64,000 nt of DNA, taken from the NCBI RefSeq assembly GCF_000250675.2, contig NC_018681.1, positions 6,324,001-6,388,000 of the forward strand. Reading direction: 5' to 3'. The notes under the pieces are model-generated. The model searched no databases. It was not told the DNA's origin and saw only the letters and a program-made list of their open reading frames with translations. Source of the stretch: Nocardia brasiliensis ATCC 700358. Lineage in GTDB: Bacteria > Actinomycetota > Actinomycetes > Mycobacteriales > Mycobacteriaceae. Below are positions 17,322-26,737 of the stretch, piece after piece. A program made the position numbers and the translations under genes. How positions within the stretch are numbered: position 1 is the first letter of the stretch; every line of letters begins with the position of its first letter.

Positions 17322-18367
17322 CAGCACGCCCTCCCCTCGAACGGAATGCACAGCGCCGGACCGCGCACCACACTGGCCGATTGGTCGACCGTGATCCCGT
17401 CGGCGCCGAGCATCGCCGAGATCTTCGCGATGAAATCCTTGATGCCGGCGATGACCGTGTCGATCCGGCCCGGGTCCTGCACGAGTTTGTTGAACAGCTG
17501 CTCGAATTCGGCGACCGACGGTTCGATCGAGTCGCCGTAGGCCATGACCGGACGGTGGATGATCAGGAACAACCGCCGCAGCAGTTCGAAGACCTGCACG
17601 ACCTCGCCCCGGCGCTGCCCGAGCACGACCGCGACGGTGCCGAGTTCGCGCACGAAGTCGGCGAGCACCGCCCGATCGGTCGCGATCGCGCCGACATATT
17701 CGTCGGAAACCCGCAGGGCCGAGTTCAATTGGTCCGAGCGCTGGGCCAGCACGCCCGACAGATCGTTGAAATTGCCCACGATCGAGCGCACCGCGTCGGG
17801 CTGTCCGGCCAGCGCCGCGTTCACCTCGGCGATGGTGCCGCGCAGGGTGTTGCCGTCCACCTTGCTCAGCACGGGGGTGGCGACGTCGATGATGTCGGTC
17901 AGCTCGAACGGCGTGGTGGTGCGCTCCGGCGGAATGTGCTTGCCGCCCAAGGCGCGCTCACCCTTCGGCTCGAGCGAGAGGTAGTGCCCGCCGATCGGGG
18001 TCAGCATCTTCACCGCGACCGCCGAGCCGTCCCCGACGTGCACACCGCTGTCCACCCCGAAGCGCACCTCGACGTGATCGCCCACCAGCGCGACCGAACG
18101 GACCTGTCCCACTTTGATGCCCGCGATCCGCACCTCGTCGCCCGAGCGCGCCCCGCCCGAGGTGCGGAAGTCGGCGGTGTAGGACTGCTCGCCGAACGGC
18201 ACCACGTACAGCACCCCGGCGGCGAGCAGGGCGAGCACGGTGACCAGCACACCGGCGACCCCCCAGCGCAATTGCGTCCAGGACTCGGCCTTTTCGGTGC
18301 GCAGCGTCTTCAGCTCGGCCAGCAGCCGAGCCGGTATCGCGAGGAGTTGTCCGGTGCCACCGGTCAT
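17321..18367 (-). CDS. mceC: MceC family protein
   Basis: A 348-residue MlaD-domain protein. About 35 cytoplasmic residues precede the membrane segment (residues 37-58), then the MCE domain (SGDEVRIAGIKVGQVRSV) and a helical C-terminus. The ATG at 18367 overlaps the mceB stop (ATGA), which decides the start against an in-frame upstream extension. Part of the mceA-F conduit. Confidence 0.92.
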   Translation of the reverse strand: MTGGTGQLLAIPARLLAELKTLRTEKAESWTQLRWGVAGVLVTVLALLAAGVLYVVPFGEQSYTADFRTSGGARSGDEVRIAGIKVGQVRSVALVGDHVEVRFGVDSGVHVGDGSAVAVKMLTPIGGHYLSLEPKGERALGGKHIPPERTTTPFELTDIIDVATPVLSKVDGNTLRGTIAEVNAALAGQPDAVRSIVGNFNDLSGVLAQRSDQLNSALRVSDEYVGAIATDRAVLADFVRELGTVAVVLGQRRGEVVQVFELLRRLFLIIHRPVMAYGDSIEPSVAEFEQLFNKLVQDPGRIDTVIAGIKDFIAKISAMLGADGITVDQSASVVRGPALCIPFEGRAC

Positions 18368-19371
18368 TTGCACACCACCAGCTTCTGGTTCCCGAGCACA
18401 ACGGTGCCGATTCCGGGCAGCCCCAGCTCCCCGTTCGCGCACGAGTACGTCTTCGCCTCGCCGCCCGCGGGGAGTTGCTGGTTCAGGCCGGTGAGCAGCG
18501 ACGGTACGAGCGAGAGGAGCTCGACCAGCTGATCGGTCTGCGGCAGTAGCCGGCGCAGCAGTCCGTCCAGCGGCAGATAGCTGTCGTCGTAGGCCCCGCG
18601 CAGCTCCTCCAGCAGCGGAATCAGCGGCGCCATGGTGCGATTGGCCTGTTCGATGGCGGTGAGGATCATCGAGGTGCGGCTGCCGAACTGGTTGAGCACC
18701 CCGTTGAGCTGTTTCACCAGATCGCCGACCGCCGCCGACTTCCCGCTGATCGAACCCGAGATCTCCCCGAGGTTGTGGATGAGCAGCACCACCACCGCCT
18801 CGCTGCTCTTGGCGTGCTTGGTCAGCCGGTCCAGGTCGGCCAGCGCGGGGCCGATGCCGCTGCCATCGCCCTGCAGTACCCGCAGCAGATTCATGCCGAA
18901 CTGGTTGAGCTGCGCGGTATCCAACGTTTCGAACAACGGTTTGAAGCCGTTGAACAGCTTGGAGACGTCGAAGCTGGGAATCGTGCGTTCTACCGGAATG
19001 GTGCCCTGCGCCGCCAGTCGCGTGCCGCCGGGTTTCGCGGTCAGCAACTCGATGTAGCGCTGCCCGATCAGATCCTGGTAGCGCACGGCGGCCTCGGTGT
19101 TGTCGTAGAGCGGCCGCTGCCGGTCCACGGTGAACCGGACCCGCGCCTGGGTGCCCGCCAGCTCGACCGCGTCCACCTTGCCGACCGCGACACCCGACAT
19201 CCGCACGACGTCCCCCGCGTACAACCCCGAAACATCGGTGAAGACCGCGTGATACGTGACTTTGTCCTCGGGCACCGGCGTATTGAGCGCGGCCACGATG
19301 AACGCCGAGCAGGCCGCGACGATCACGACGAAGACGCCGAGCTTGACGCCCGCGGCGGTGACATTTTTCAT
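18364..19371 (-). CDS. mceB: MceB family protein
   Basis: A 335-residue MlaD-domain protein with membrane anchor at residues 8-28, MCE domain (VRMSGVAVGKVDAVEL, then QDLIGQRYIEL) and a helical region. Two cysteines near the C-terminus (YSCANGELG and LVVCK) could form a disulfide, as often seen in MceB. Coupled to mceA upstream and mceC downstream by ATGA overlaps. Confidence 0.92.
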   Translation of the reverse strand: MKNVTAAGVKLGVFVVIVAACSAFIVAALNTPVPEDKVTYHAVFTDVSGLYAGDVVRMSGVAVGKVDAVELAGTQARVRFTVDRQRPLYDNTEAAVRYQDLIGQRYIELLTAKPGGTRLAAQGTIPVERTIPSFDVSKLFNGFKPLFETLDTAQLNQFGMNLLRVLQGDGSGIGPALADLDRLTKHAKSSEAVVVLLIHNLGEISGSISGKSAAVGDLVKQLNGVLNQFGSRTSMILTAIEQANRTMAPLIPLLEELRGAYDDSYLPLDGLLRRLLPQTDQLVELLSLVPSLLTGLNQQLPAGGEAKTYSCANGELGLPGIGTVVLGNQKLVVCK

Positions 19372-20396
19372 CGCGGCACTCCGATGATCGAATCCGCGAG
19401 GTACGGCATGTTTTTCACGATGACCTCCAGCTGGAGCCGGACCCGCCCGTCCACCACCGGAAACGCGCTGTCGATCCGCTCCAGCAGTGCGGGCAGGCGG
19501 TGGTAGGCGGGGGCGACGGTGCCGATCGACGCGCTGATCGGCACCACCAGATCCAGCACGCCGCCGATGATGGCGGCCAGGTCCGGGTTGTCGCGGCGCA
19601 GCAGATCGGCGACCGGCAGCAGCAGCGCCGTATCCAGCGTCGCCAGTGCGTGTTTGGTCCGCTCCCGGTTCTCCTGATGGCCGAAATACTCGCTGTTGTC
19701 CAGCACGCCGAGGATCACGTCGACCACCGGCGGGGTGGTCTGCGCGATGCCGGTGCTCACGTCCGCGCCGATGTCCAGGTAATGCCCCAGTGGCGCACGC
19801 TGATTCGTGGCGAGCACCCGGGCGGTGGCGAAGAACGACTGCACCGCGGGCCCGAGCGAGGCGGTGTTGTCGAGCAGCAGATCGAACAGGGCGCGCACAG
19901 TCTCGGAATCGAGCACCTGGGTCAGCCGCGCGGCCCGCCGGAACACACTCGACACCGTCGCGTTCGTCGCGTTGGCGCCGATGAACAGGGTGGTGTTCTC
20001 CGGAAGCTTGCCGCCCTTGCCGGTGTTCACCAATTCGATTGCGCTGGAACCGAAGATGTTCGATGAGGTGAACCGGGCCGACACATCGTCGGTGAGGGCG
20101 GCCGCCTGCCCGCGATCCAATTCCAGTTCGATGCGCTGATGGCCGTAGCCGACGGTGTCGACCTTGCGCACGGTCCCGATCGCGAGACCGCGGAACTTCA
20201 CCTCCGCGCCGGGCGCCAATCCCTCGCCGAGGGTGGCCGCGTCGATGGTGAGCGCGAAGCGGTCCGCGAACTCGCCCTGCGCGTACTGGGTGGTGAACAC
20301 CGCGACGACCACGAGCACGGCGGCCACCGCCAGCCCGCGCAACCGCAGCATCCAGCGCCCGGCGGCGCGCCCCGAATGATCAACGAAGACCGGCAT
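19368..20396 (-). CDS. mceA: MceA family protein
   Basis: A 342-residue MlaD-domain protein, first of the six mce genes. A short cytoplasmic segment, membrane helix (residues 20-40), MCE domain (VKFRGLAIGTVRKV, SSNIFGSSAIELV) and helical tail are visible. It starts 3 bases after yrbEB and overlaps mceB by ATGA. Confidence 0.92.
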   Translation of the reverse strand: MPVFVDHSGRAAGRWMLRLRGLAVAAVLVVVAVFTTQYAQGEFADRFALTIDAATLGEGLAPGAEVKFRGLAIGTVRKVDTVGYGHQRIELELDRGQAAALTDDVSARFTSSNIFGSSAIELVNTGKGGKLPENTTLFIGANATNATVSSVFRRAARLTQVLDSETVRALFDLLLDNTASLGPAVQSFFATARVLATNQRAPLGHYLDIGADVSTGIAQTTPPVVDVILGVLDNSEYFGHQENRERTKHALATLDTALLLPVADLLRRDNPDLAAIIGGVLDLVVPISASIGTVAPAYHRLPALLERIDSAFPVVDGRVRLQLEVIVKNMPYLADSIIGVPR

Positions 20397-20399
20397 GTG

Positions 20400-21269
20400 T
20401 CACCCCGAGATCCTGATTCCGACATCGAGACCCCAGAAGACGATCGTCAAGATCATGTCCGCGACCACCACCAGCACCAGGCTGGCGCGGATCGCCCGTC
20501 CCGAGGCCCGGCCGACGCCCTCGGGCCCGCCGGTCGCGTAGAACCCTTGGTAGCCGTGGATCAGGATGATCATCACCACGAACACCGTCGCCTTGATCAG
20601 CGACGCGAGCACGTCGCCGGGTTGCAGGAAGGCGTCGAAGTAGTGGTAGTAGGTGCCCGAGGATTGACCGTGCAGCACATTCACCACGACCGCGCAGGAC
20701 AGATAGCTGAGGATCAGCGTCAGCAGGTAGAGCGGGACGATGGTGATCATGCCCGCGATCACCCTGGTGGTCACCACGAACGGAATGGGCCGGATGCCGA
20801 TGGCCTCCAGCGCGTCGATCTCCTCCGAGATCCGCATCGCCCCGATCTCGGCGGTCATCCGGCAGCCCGCCTGCGCCGCGAAGCCGATGGCGGCGACCAT
20901 CGGCGCCATCTCCCTGGTGTTCGCATAGGCCGAGACGAAACCGGTGAGCGGGCCCATGCCGACCATGTTCAGCGCCGTGAAACCCTCGACGCCGATCGAG
21001 CCGCCGACCGCGACGCCGAGGAAGATCAGCACCGCGACGGTGCCGCCGCCGACGATGAGATTGCCGCTGCCCCAGGTGATGTCGGTCAGGGTGAGCATGG
21101 TCTGCCTGCGATAGCTGCGCAGCGTGTGCGGTACCGCGGCGAGCACCTGGGCGACGAAGGTCAGCTGATGCCCGAGCGATTCGAGCAGCGTCATCGGCGG
21201 CCGGGTGCCGCGCTCGACGAGCCGCACGGCCCGGCCGAACGGCCGATAGGGGGCGGGAATCTCGGTCAT
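20400..21269 (-). CDS. YrbEB, MlaE-type permease of the Mce lipid importer
   Basis: A 289-residue membrane protein of the MlaE/YrbE family with about five helices. The conserved EQ-loop-like block GAMRISEEIDALEAIGIRPI, which contacts the Mce ATPase, is present. The start at 21269 overlaps the yrbEA stop. It pairs with YrbEA to form the inner-membrane permease; the ATPase (MceG/Mkl) is usually encoded elsewhere and is not in this window. Confidence 0.93.
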   Translation of the reverse strand: MTEIPAPYRPFGRAVRLVERGTRPPMTLLESLGHQLTFVAQVLAAVPHTLRSYRRQTMLTLTDITWGSGNLIVGGGTVAVLIFLGVAVGGSIGVEGFTALNMVGMGPLTGFVSAYANTREMAPMVAAIGFAAQAGCRMTAEIGAMRISEEIDALEAIGIRPIPFVVTTRVIAGMITIVPLYLLTLILSYLSCAVVVNVLHGQSSGTYYHYFDAFLQPGDVLASLIKATVFVVMIILIHGYQGFYATGGPEGVGRASGRAIRASLVLVVVADMILTIVFWGLDVGIRISG

Positions 21270-22102
21270 CAACCCACCTTCTGCGGCAGGAACATCGAAA
21301 CGAGCTGGGTGATCACCAGATTCACGCCGAACGCCGCGATCACCCCGATCACCACCGCGGCGTTCACCGCATTCGCCACGCCCTTGGGACCGTGCGTCGC
21401 CTCCAAACCCCGCTGGCACGCGACGATCAGCACGATCACGCCGAAGACGATCGATTTCGCGATGGCCACGCCGAGATCGGCCATGGTCGCGAAGGCCGCG
21501 AACGAGGACAGGTAGCTGCCCGGCGTCACCCCTTGAAAACCAACGGCCACAACGTAACCCGTGAACACGCCCATGAAGATGACGAGCAGGCAGAGCAGCG
21601 GGGTGAGCACGATCATGGCCGCGAGCCGCGGCGCGACCAGCCGCCGGACCGGGTCGATGCCCATGGTGCGCAGCGCGTCCACCTCTTCGCGGATGGTGCG
21701 CGCACCGAGGTCCGACGCGATCGCCGAGCCCGCCGCGCCGCCGAGCAGCAGCGCGGTTACCATCGGCGCGCCCTGCCGGATCACGCCGAGCCCGCCCGCC
21801 GCGCCCGCCACCGAGGTGGCGCCGACCTGCTGGGTGAGACTGCCGACCTGGACCGAGACGATCACGCCGAACGGAATCGCCACCAGCACAGCGGGTATCG
21901 CGGTGACGCTGACGATGAACCACCCCTGCTGCAGCGTGTCCCGCCACGGATGCCGGAGCTTGAGCACGTCGGTCACCAGGTAGCCGAAGGCCGCGACGGC
22001 GAGCTGCAGGGTGCGGCCGAAGGTGCGGAGACTGTTGAGGACGAGATCGAAACCCCAGCGCGCCAACGGCTCCGATACCCGGGCGACTTTGTCGACGACC
22101 AC
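21269..22102 (-). CDS. YrbEA, MlaE-type permease of the Mce lipid importer
   Basis: First gene of the mce operon, 277 residues from the proposed GTG at 22102. The MlaE block DLGARTIREEVDALRTMGIDPVRRLV is present and about five helices are predicted. The frame stays open to a GTG at 22165, but the 22102 start has an AGAGG site 5 bases upstream, and a promoter-like pair (TTGATT/TATCAG) reads from about 22190-22155, which would leave the longer start near or outside the transcript. Confidence 0.9.
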   Translation of the reverse strand: MVVDKVARVSEPLARWGFDLVLNSLRTFGRTLQLAVAAFGYLVTDVLKLRHPWRDTLQQGWFIVSVTAIPAVLVAIPFGVIVSVQVGSLTQQVGATSVAGAAGGLGVIRQGAPMVTALLLGGAAGSAIASDLGARTIREEVDALRTMGIDPVRRLVAPRLAAMIVLTPLLCLLVIFMGVFTGYVVAVGFQGVTPGSYLSSFAAFATMADLGVAIAKSIVFGVIVLIVACQRGLEATHGPKGVANAVNAAVVIGVIAAFGVNLVITQLVSMFLPQKVG

Positions 22103-22235
22103 CGCAACCTCTATTCCGCCGGCTCCACCCCCGACCACGGATAATTTAGCCGACTGATATGTCACTCTGCGGTGGAATCAAGCCAATCCGTAAAATTGAC
22201 TGAGACAGTTATACCTGCCCGGACGGTCCCGCACA

Positions 22236-22255
22236 CCGACCAGACGGTCTGTCGG
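22236..22255. promoter_or_regulatory. Operator-like palindrome upstream of the mce operon
   Basis: CCGAC-CAGAC-G-GTCTG-TCGG: an 11-bp perfect palindrome CAGACGGTCTG (22241-22251), extended by CCGAC/GTCGG arms with one offset base. It lies in the gap between the mce operon (minus) and the dehydrogenase gene (plus). Such short CAGAC/GTCTG palindromes are common TetR operators, and two TetR genes close the mce operon. Which protein binds is inference. Confidence 0.5.
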
Positions 22256-22364
22256 AAAATGTCCGGCGAACGGCCGCTACCGCCGGTTCCGGACCCTGCG
22301 CATCAGACAGCCGACCGGAGATGTCCCAGCCGACGCACCGCGCTACACCGCCTAATCTGTGGGC

Positions 22365-23276
22365 ATGGCGGTCATCGTTCTGGTGCCGGACGACCAAGGC
22401 GTCACGGCACTCTCCGGCATCGACGGCGTGCGGCCGATGCGATACGAACTCGGCTCCCCCCTGCCCGAGGGCGCGGAGCACGCGGAAGTGCTTGTACCCA
22501 AGTTTCTTTCCCGCCCCGACGCGATGAACCTCACCGGCCTGCCGAAACTGCGTCTGGTCCAGTTGCTCACCGCGGGTGCGGAAGGATGGATCGGCACATT
22601 GCCCGAAGGGGTCCTGCTGTCCAACGCCCGCGGCGCGCACGGCGGCAGCTCGGCCGAATGGGCGCTGGCCGCCCTGCTGTATCTCTATCGCGACCTCGGC
22701 AGCTTCGCGGACGCCAAACGGGCGCGGCAGTGGACCTACCATCAGACCGAAACCCTCGCGGGCAAGCGGGTAATCGTCGTCGGCGCGGGCGATCTCGCCG
22801 CCGAACTAGACCGCAGGCTCACCGGATTCGACACGGTGGTGACACTGGTCGGCACCCGGGCCCGCGACGGCGTGCGCGGCATCGAGGAATTGCCCGGCCT
22901 GCTCGGCGACCAGGACGTCGTCATCCTCACCGTCCCGGTCACCACGCGCACCCGCGGCATGGTGGACGCGGAGTTCCTCGCCGCCATGGCCGACAACGCC
23001 ATCCTGGTGAACGTCGCCCGCGGGCCCGTCGTCGACACCGACGCATTGCTCGCGGAACTACGATCGGGTCGCCTGCGCGCCGCCCTCGACGTCACCGATC
23101 CCGAGCCGCTGCCGCCCGAGCATCCGCTCTGGGACGTCCCGAACCTCGTACTGACCCCGCATGTCGCGGGCAGCAGCACCGGCAGTTTCGACCGCGCGTG
23201 GGCCGTGGTCCGCGCCGAGATCCTGCGCTTCACCGCGGGTACCGAGCCGAAGAACCTGGTCCGCGGCGAGTACTGA
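22365..23276 (+). CDS. D-isomer-specific 2-hydroxyacid dehydrogenase family protein
   Basis: A 303-residue NAD(P)-dependent dehydrogenase. The nucleotide-binding glycine motif is VVGAGDLAAEL (about residue 140), a variant of GxGxxG with the third glycine replaced by alanine. Catalytic residues are visible: arginine in NVARGPVVD, glutamate in DPEPLPPEHPLW and histidine in TPHVAGSSTG. Substrate (a 2-hydroxy/2-keto acid) is unknown. A GTG two codons upstream is an alternative start. No obvious operon partner; a 137-base gap separates it from the next gene. Confidence 0.88.
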   Translation: MAVIVLVPDDQGVTALSGIDGVRPMRYELGSPLPEGAEHAEVLVPKFLSRPDAMNLTGLPKLRLVQLLTAGAEGWIGTLPEGVLLSNARGAHGGSSAEWALAALLYLYRDLGSFADAKRARQWTYHQTETLAGKRVIVVGAGDLAAELDRRLTGFDTVVTLVGTRARDGVRGIEELPGLLGDQDVVILTVPVTTRTRGMVDAEFLAAMADNAILVNVARGPVVDTDALLAELRSGRLRAALDVTDPEPLPPEHPLWDVPNLVLTPHVAGSSTGSFDRAWAVVRAEILRFTAGTEPKNLVRGEY

Positions 23277-23376
23277 CCAGCCGCGCCGGAACTCCTTGCC
23301 CGCGAGCACTTTTCCCCTGCCCACCGGAATCACGATCAGTCGTTGACGACACCGCCCCGCAGGCGTACGGTCGCTT

Positions 23377-23408
23377 TTGACAACTTCTCAAAATATGTCA
23401 AGGTGACA
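23377..23408. promoter_or_regulatory. Operator palindromes upstream of the TetR/Rph-like operon
   Basis: TTGACA (23377-23382) is followed by TGTCA-AGG-TGACA (23396-23408), a perfect 13-bp palindrome ending 5 bases before the TetR start codon. Together the three TGACA/TGTCA half-sites could bind two TetR dimers. The position right before the TetR gene suggests autoregulation of the operon. Confidence 0.6.
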
Positions 23409-23413
23409 AAACT

Positions 23414-24118
23414 ATGAGTGTCGACGAACTGGCGCGCGAGCAGGCGATCCTCGACGCGGCCGCGGAGCTGCTGTGCCGGATCGGCTACAACAAGCTGACG
23501 ATGGGCGATGTCGCCGAGGCCGTCGCGCTGCACCGCGGGCTGGTCTATCTGCAGTTCAAATCGAAAGACGAACTCGTCGAGGCCACCGTGCGCCGCGAAC
23601 TCGGCCGCTACGCGCGGGCCTGGCGGGCGCATCTGCTGGCCGACCCGCACGCGGGCAGCGTGGCCAGCGTCTATCGGGCCATGGTGCACACGCTCAGCCA
23701 GCTGCCCCTGGCCGCCGCGATAGTCGCCCGCGACGCGGACATTCTCGGAAAGTATCCGGCCAAGCCGGGCAACGTCTTCGAGCGACTGACGAACACCGGC
23801 ACCCGCGATTTCCTGCGCGCCATGCAGGAGGCAGGCACCCTTCGTCCCGAAGTCGACGTCCGCACCACCGCTTACATCCTCGACGCGTTGACCCCGGCCA
23901 TCCGGCGCACGCTGCCGATCGGGGACGCCGCACCCGCCGATCCCGAGCAACCGTCGGCCGACCAGCTCCTCGGGACGCTGGCCGACCTCCTCGAACGGGC
24001 CCTCACCCCGGACGGCGCCGATCTCGCCCGCGGCAAGGCGCTGCTGCTCGACGAACTCGCGCAGGCCCACGCCGAGTTCGACGCCACCCCGAACCGCCAG
24101 GAAGGAAACCTTTCATGA
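23414..24118 (+). CDS. TetR family transcriptional regulator of the Rph-like operon
   Basis: A 234-residue TetR protein; helix-turn-helix at residues 8-55 (MGDVAEAVALHRGLVYLQFKSKDEL). The gene is preceded by a palindrome likely to be its operator and its stop overlaps the start of the Rph-like gene (ATGA), so regulator and enzyme are co-translated. This arrangement suggests a ligand-responsive detoxification or antibiotic-tolerance operon. Ligand unknown. Confidence 0.9.
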   Translation: MSVDELAREQAILDAAAELLCRIGYNKLTMGDVAEAVALHRGLVYLQFKSKDELVEATVRRELGRYARAWRAHLLADPHAGSVASVYRAMVHTLSQLPLAAAIVARDADILGKYPAKPGNVFERLTNTGTRDFLRAMQEAGTLRPEVDVRTTAYILDALTPAIRRTLPIGDAAPADPEQPSADQLLGTLADLLERALTPDGADLARGKALLLDELAQAHAEFDATPNRQEGNLS

Positions 24119-26724
24119 CCACCTCCGGCAGCGATCCGCTCGTCCTCGAGCTGGACGACGCGCGCGCCACGCTGGCCCACGCCGGCGGCAAAGGCGCCTC
24201 GCTGGCCCGCCTGGCCGCGGCGAAACTCCCGGTGCCGCCGGGATTTCACGTGACGACGGCCGCGTACCGCCGCTTCGTCGACACGACCGGGCTGACGGCC
24301 CGCATTCTGGATGCGGTGGCCGCGGCCGACCCGGATCGTGCGGACACGGTCTCGGCGGCCGCCGCCGAGATCGCCGCGATGTTCGCCGAACAGACTGTGC
24401 CCGAGGAGATCTCGCAGGCGGTGCAGTCGGCCTACGCGCTGCTCGGCGACGACGTCGCGGTCGCCGTGCGCTCCTCGGCCACCGCCGAGGACCTACCGGA
24501 GCTGTCCTTCGCGGGACAGCAGGAGACCTATCTCAACATCCGCGGCGCCGACGAGGTCATGGCGGCGGTGCAACGCTGCTGGGCGTCGCTGTGGACCGCG
24601 CGTGCCATCGATTACCGCGCCCGTCAGGGCATCGAGTCGGACGAGGTGGACCTGGCCGTCGTGGTGCAGCGACTCGTGCCCGCCGACGCGGCGGGCGTGC
24701 TGTTCACCGCGGATCCGGTGACGGGCGCGCGGGACCGGGTGATGATCAATGCCGCGTGGGGGCTCGGCGAGGCGATCGTCAGCGGAAACGTCACGCCGGA
24801 CACGCTGCTCGTGGCGAAGGCCGACCGCAGCATGCTCCGCCAGGACATCAGCGACAAAGACCTGATGACCGTGCGTACCGACACCGGCACCGCCGAGGTT
24901 CCGGTGCCTGCCGCGCAGCGGCGCACCCCGGTGCTCGACGCGGCGAAAGCCGGGGAACTCACCGAGATCGCGCTGCGGATCGAGCAGTTGTACGGCCAGC
25001 CGATGGACATCGAGTGGGCGCTGCACGGCGCGGAGCTGTTCATCGTGCAGGCGCGGCCGATCACCGTACTGCCCGATGCGGCGGCTCGACAGCAACCAGC
25101 CCAGTGGCGGCTGCCCGATCCCAAGGGCAAGTACATGCGGGCCAGCGTGCTCGAATTGCTGCCGAATCCCCTGTCCCCCTTGTTCGCCACGCTGGGCCTG
25201 CCCGCCGTCGCACAGGCCACCAAGGACCGCTACCGCTCCCTCGGCCTGCCCGCCCTCGACAACCCGCTGGTGGTGATCAACGGCTACGGCTACTACGACA
25301 TCACCTACCCACCGGGCATGCTCGCCCGAATGGCGTTGGCGCAGCCGCGTTTCCTGGCCAGAACCCTGCCCCGGGCGTTGCGCACCGCACCGCAGCGCTG
25401 GCGCGCGGCCCACGCCCGGTACGCCGACATCACCGCGGCCGAGCGCGCAACAGACCCCGACGCACGGACCGCCACGGAGCTGCTCGCCGCGGCACGCGCG
25501 CTCGTCGAGGAGGCCGGCCGCTACTACCTGACACTGCAGGGCGGCATTCTGCCCGCGACCTATATCAGCGAGGGACTGTTCACCGCCGCCTACAAGACGA
25601 TGCGCCGGCGCACCGATCCACCGGCGCTGACCTTCCTGCTCGGCTTCGACAGCAAGCCGTTGCGCGCCGAGAAGTCGCTCTACCGTCTCGCGCAGTGGGT
25701 GACGACGCAGCCAGGACTGGCCGAACGGATCGAAAAGCTCTCCGGCACAGAGATTCTCCACGATAGCGCGGGCGACGACCCCGCGCTGGCCGAGTTCACC
25801 GATCGATTCGCCGACCATCTGGCGACCTACGGCGACACGGTGTACGACTTCGATTTCGCCGCCCCGCTCCCGGTCGACGATCCGGCGCCGGTGCTGCACA
25901 CGCTCGAATTCTTCGGCAGCCCAGCGGCGCAGGATCCGAGCGCACGCCAGCGCGACGCACAGGAGCGCCGCGAACAGGCCGTGCGCGGCCTCGAAGCACG
26001 CCGCTTCGGGCTGCGCCGCCGGCTCACGCTGCGACTGCTCCGCTGGGCGCAGACGATGAGCCCGCTGCGCGAGGACGGCCTCGCCGACGTGGGACTCGGC
26101 TGGCCGACGGTGCGCCGGTTGTTGCGGACGATCGGCGCGCGCCTCGTCGCCGCCGAAGCCCTCGACGCCCCGGACGACGTGTTCTGGCTGCGGCTGGACG
26201 AGTTGACCGACGCGGCGGCCGCGCTGGATGCCGCACGCGGACCGCAGGATTCGCGCGCCGTCGTCGCCGAGCGCCGTGCCACCTGGACGGCGCAGCGGAC
26301 CGTCACGCCACCGCACGCGCTCCCGGCCGGCGGCGGCACCAAGCTGCTCGGCCTCGATTTCGCCAAGCTGCTGCCCGCCGGCTCGGACGAGACGTCGGAC
26401 GCGGTGGTCAAGGGCGTGCCGGGCAGCCCGGGGCGGGTCACCGCACCGGCGCGAATCATCGACGGCCCGAGCGACTTCGGGCGGCTGCGCCCGGGCGACG
26501 TCCTGGTCGCCAAGATCACGACACCGGCCTGGACACCGCTGTTCGCGGTGGCCTCGGCGATCGTGACCGATGTCGGGGGCCCGTTGAGCCACAGCTCGAT
26601 CGTGGCCCGCGAGTACCACATTCCCGCGGTGCTCGGCACCGGCGTCGCGACCGAACGTCTCACCGACGGCGCACCGGTCACCGTCGACGGGGACGCCGGA
26701 ACGGTCACCCGCGCCACCGCCTGA
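24115..26724 (+). CDS. Rifampin-phosphotransferase-like / PEP-synthase-related dikinase
   Basis: An 869-residue protein in three parts: an N-terminal ATP-grasp PPDK/PEP-synthase domain (residues 1-320; GGKGASLARL, VAVRSSATAEDLPELSFAGQ, FTADPVTG, WGLGEAIVSGNVTPD, DIEWALHG), a central domain of about 400 residues, and a C-terminal swivelling histidine domain (about 770-869) with the phospho-histidine in GGPLSHSSIVARE. It lacks the C-terminal PEP/pyruvate TIM barrel of true PEP synthase. This order and length match rifampin phosphotransferase (Rph, about 865 residues), which inactivates rifamycins by ATP-dependent phosphorylation. The central domain decides substrate and I cannot confirm rifampin from sequence alone. 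AGGAAGGAAA site upstream. Confidence 0.78.
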   Translation: MTTSGSDPLVLELDDARATLAHAGGKGASLARLAAAKLPVPPGFHVTTAAYRRFVDTTGLTARILDAVAAADPDRADTVSAAAAEIAAMFAEQTVPEEISQAVQSAYALLGDDVAVAVRSSATAEDLPELSFAGQQETYLNIRGADEVMAAVQRCWASLWTARAIDYRARQGIESDEVDLAVVVQRLVPADAAGVLFTADPVTGARDRVMINAAWGLGEAIVSGNVTPDTLLVAKADRSMLRQDISDKDLMTVRTDTGTAEVPVPAAQRRTPVLDAAKAGELTEIALRIEQLYGQPMDIEWALHGAELFIVQARPITVLPDAAARQQPAQWRLPDPKGKYMRASVLELLPNPLSPLFATLGLPAVAQATKDRYRSLGLPALDNPLVVINGYGYYDITYPPGMLARMALAQPRFLARTLPRALRTAPQRWRAAHARYADITAAERATDPDARTATELLAAARALVEEAGRYYLTLQGGILPATYISEGLFTAAYKTMRRRTDPPALTFLLGFDSKPLRAEKSLYRLAQWVTTQPGLAERIEKLSGTEILHDSAGDDPALAEFTDRFADHLATYGDTVYDFDFAAPLPVDDPAPVLHTLEFFGSPAAQDPSARQRDAQERREQAVRGLEARRFGLRRRLTLRLLRWAQTMSPLREDGLADVGLGWPTVRRLLRTIGARLVAAEALDAPDDVFWLRLDELTDAAAALDAARGPQDSRAVVAERRATWTAQRTVTPPHALPAGGGTKLLGLDFAKLLPAGSDETSDAVVKGVPGSPGRVTAPARIIDGPSDFGRLRPGDVLVAKITTPAWTPLFAVASAIVTDVGGPLSHSSIVAREYHIPAVLGTGVATERLTDGAPVTVDGDAGTVTRATA

Positions 26725-26737
26725 ACCGAGGAATGCG

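Noticed and set aside
24115..26724. True phosphoenolpyruvate synthase (PpsA)
   Set aside because: The histidine domain is at the C-terminus and the PEP/pyruvate barrel is missing, so it does not have PpsA architecture.
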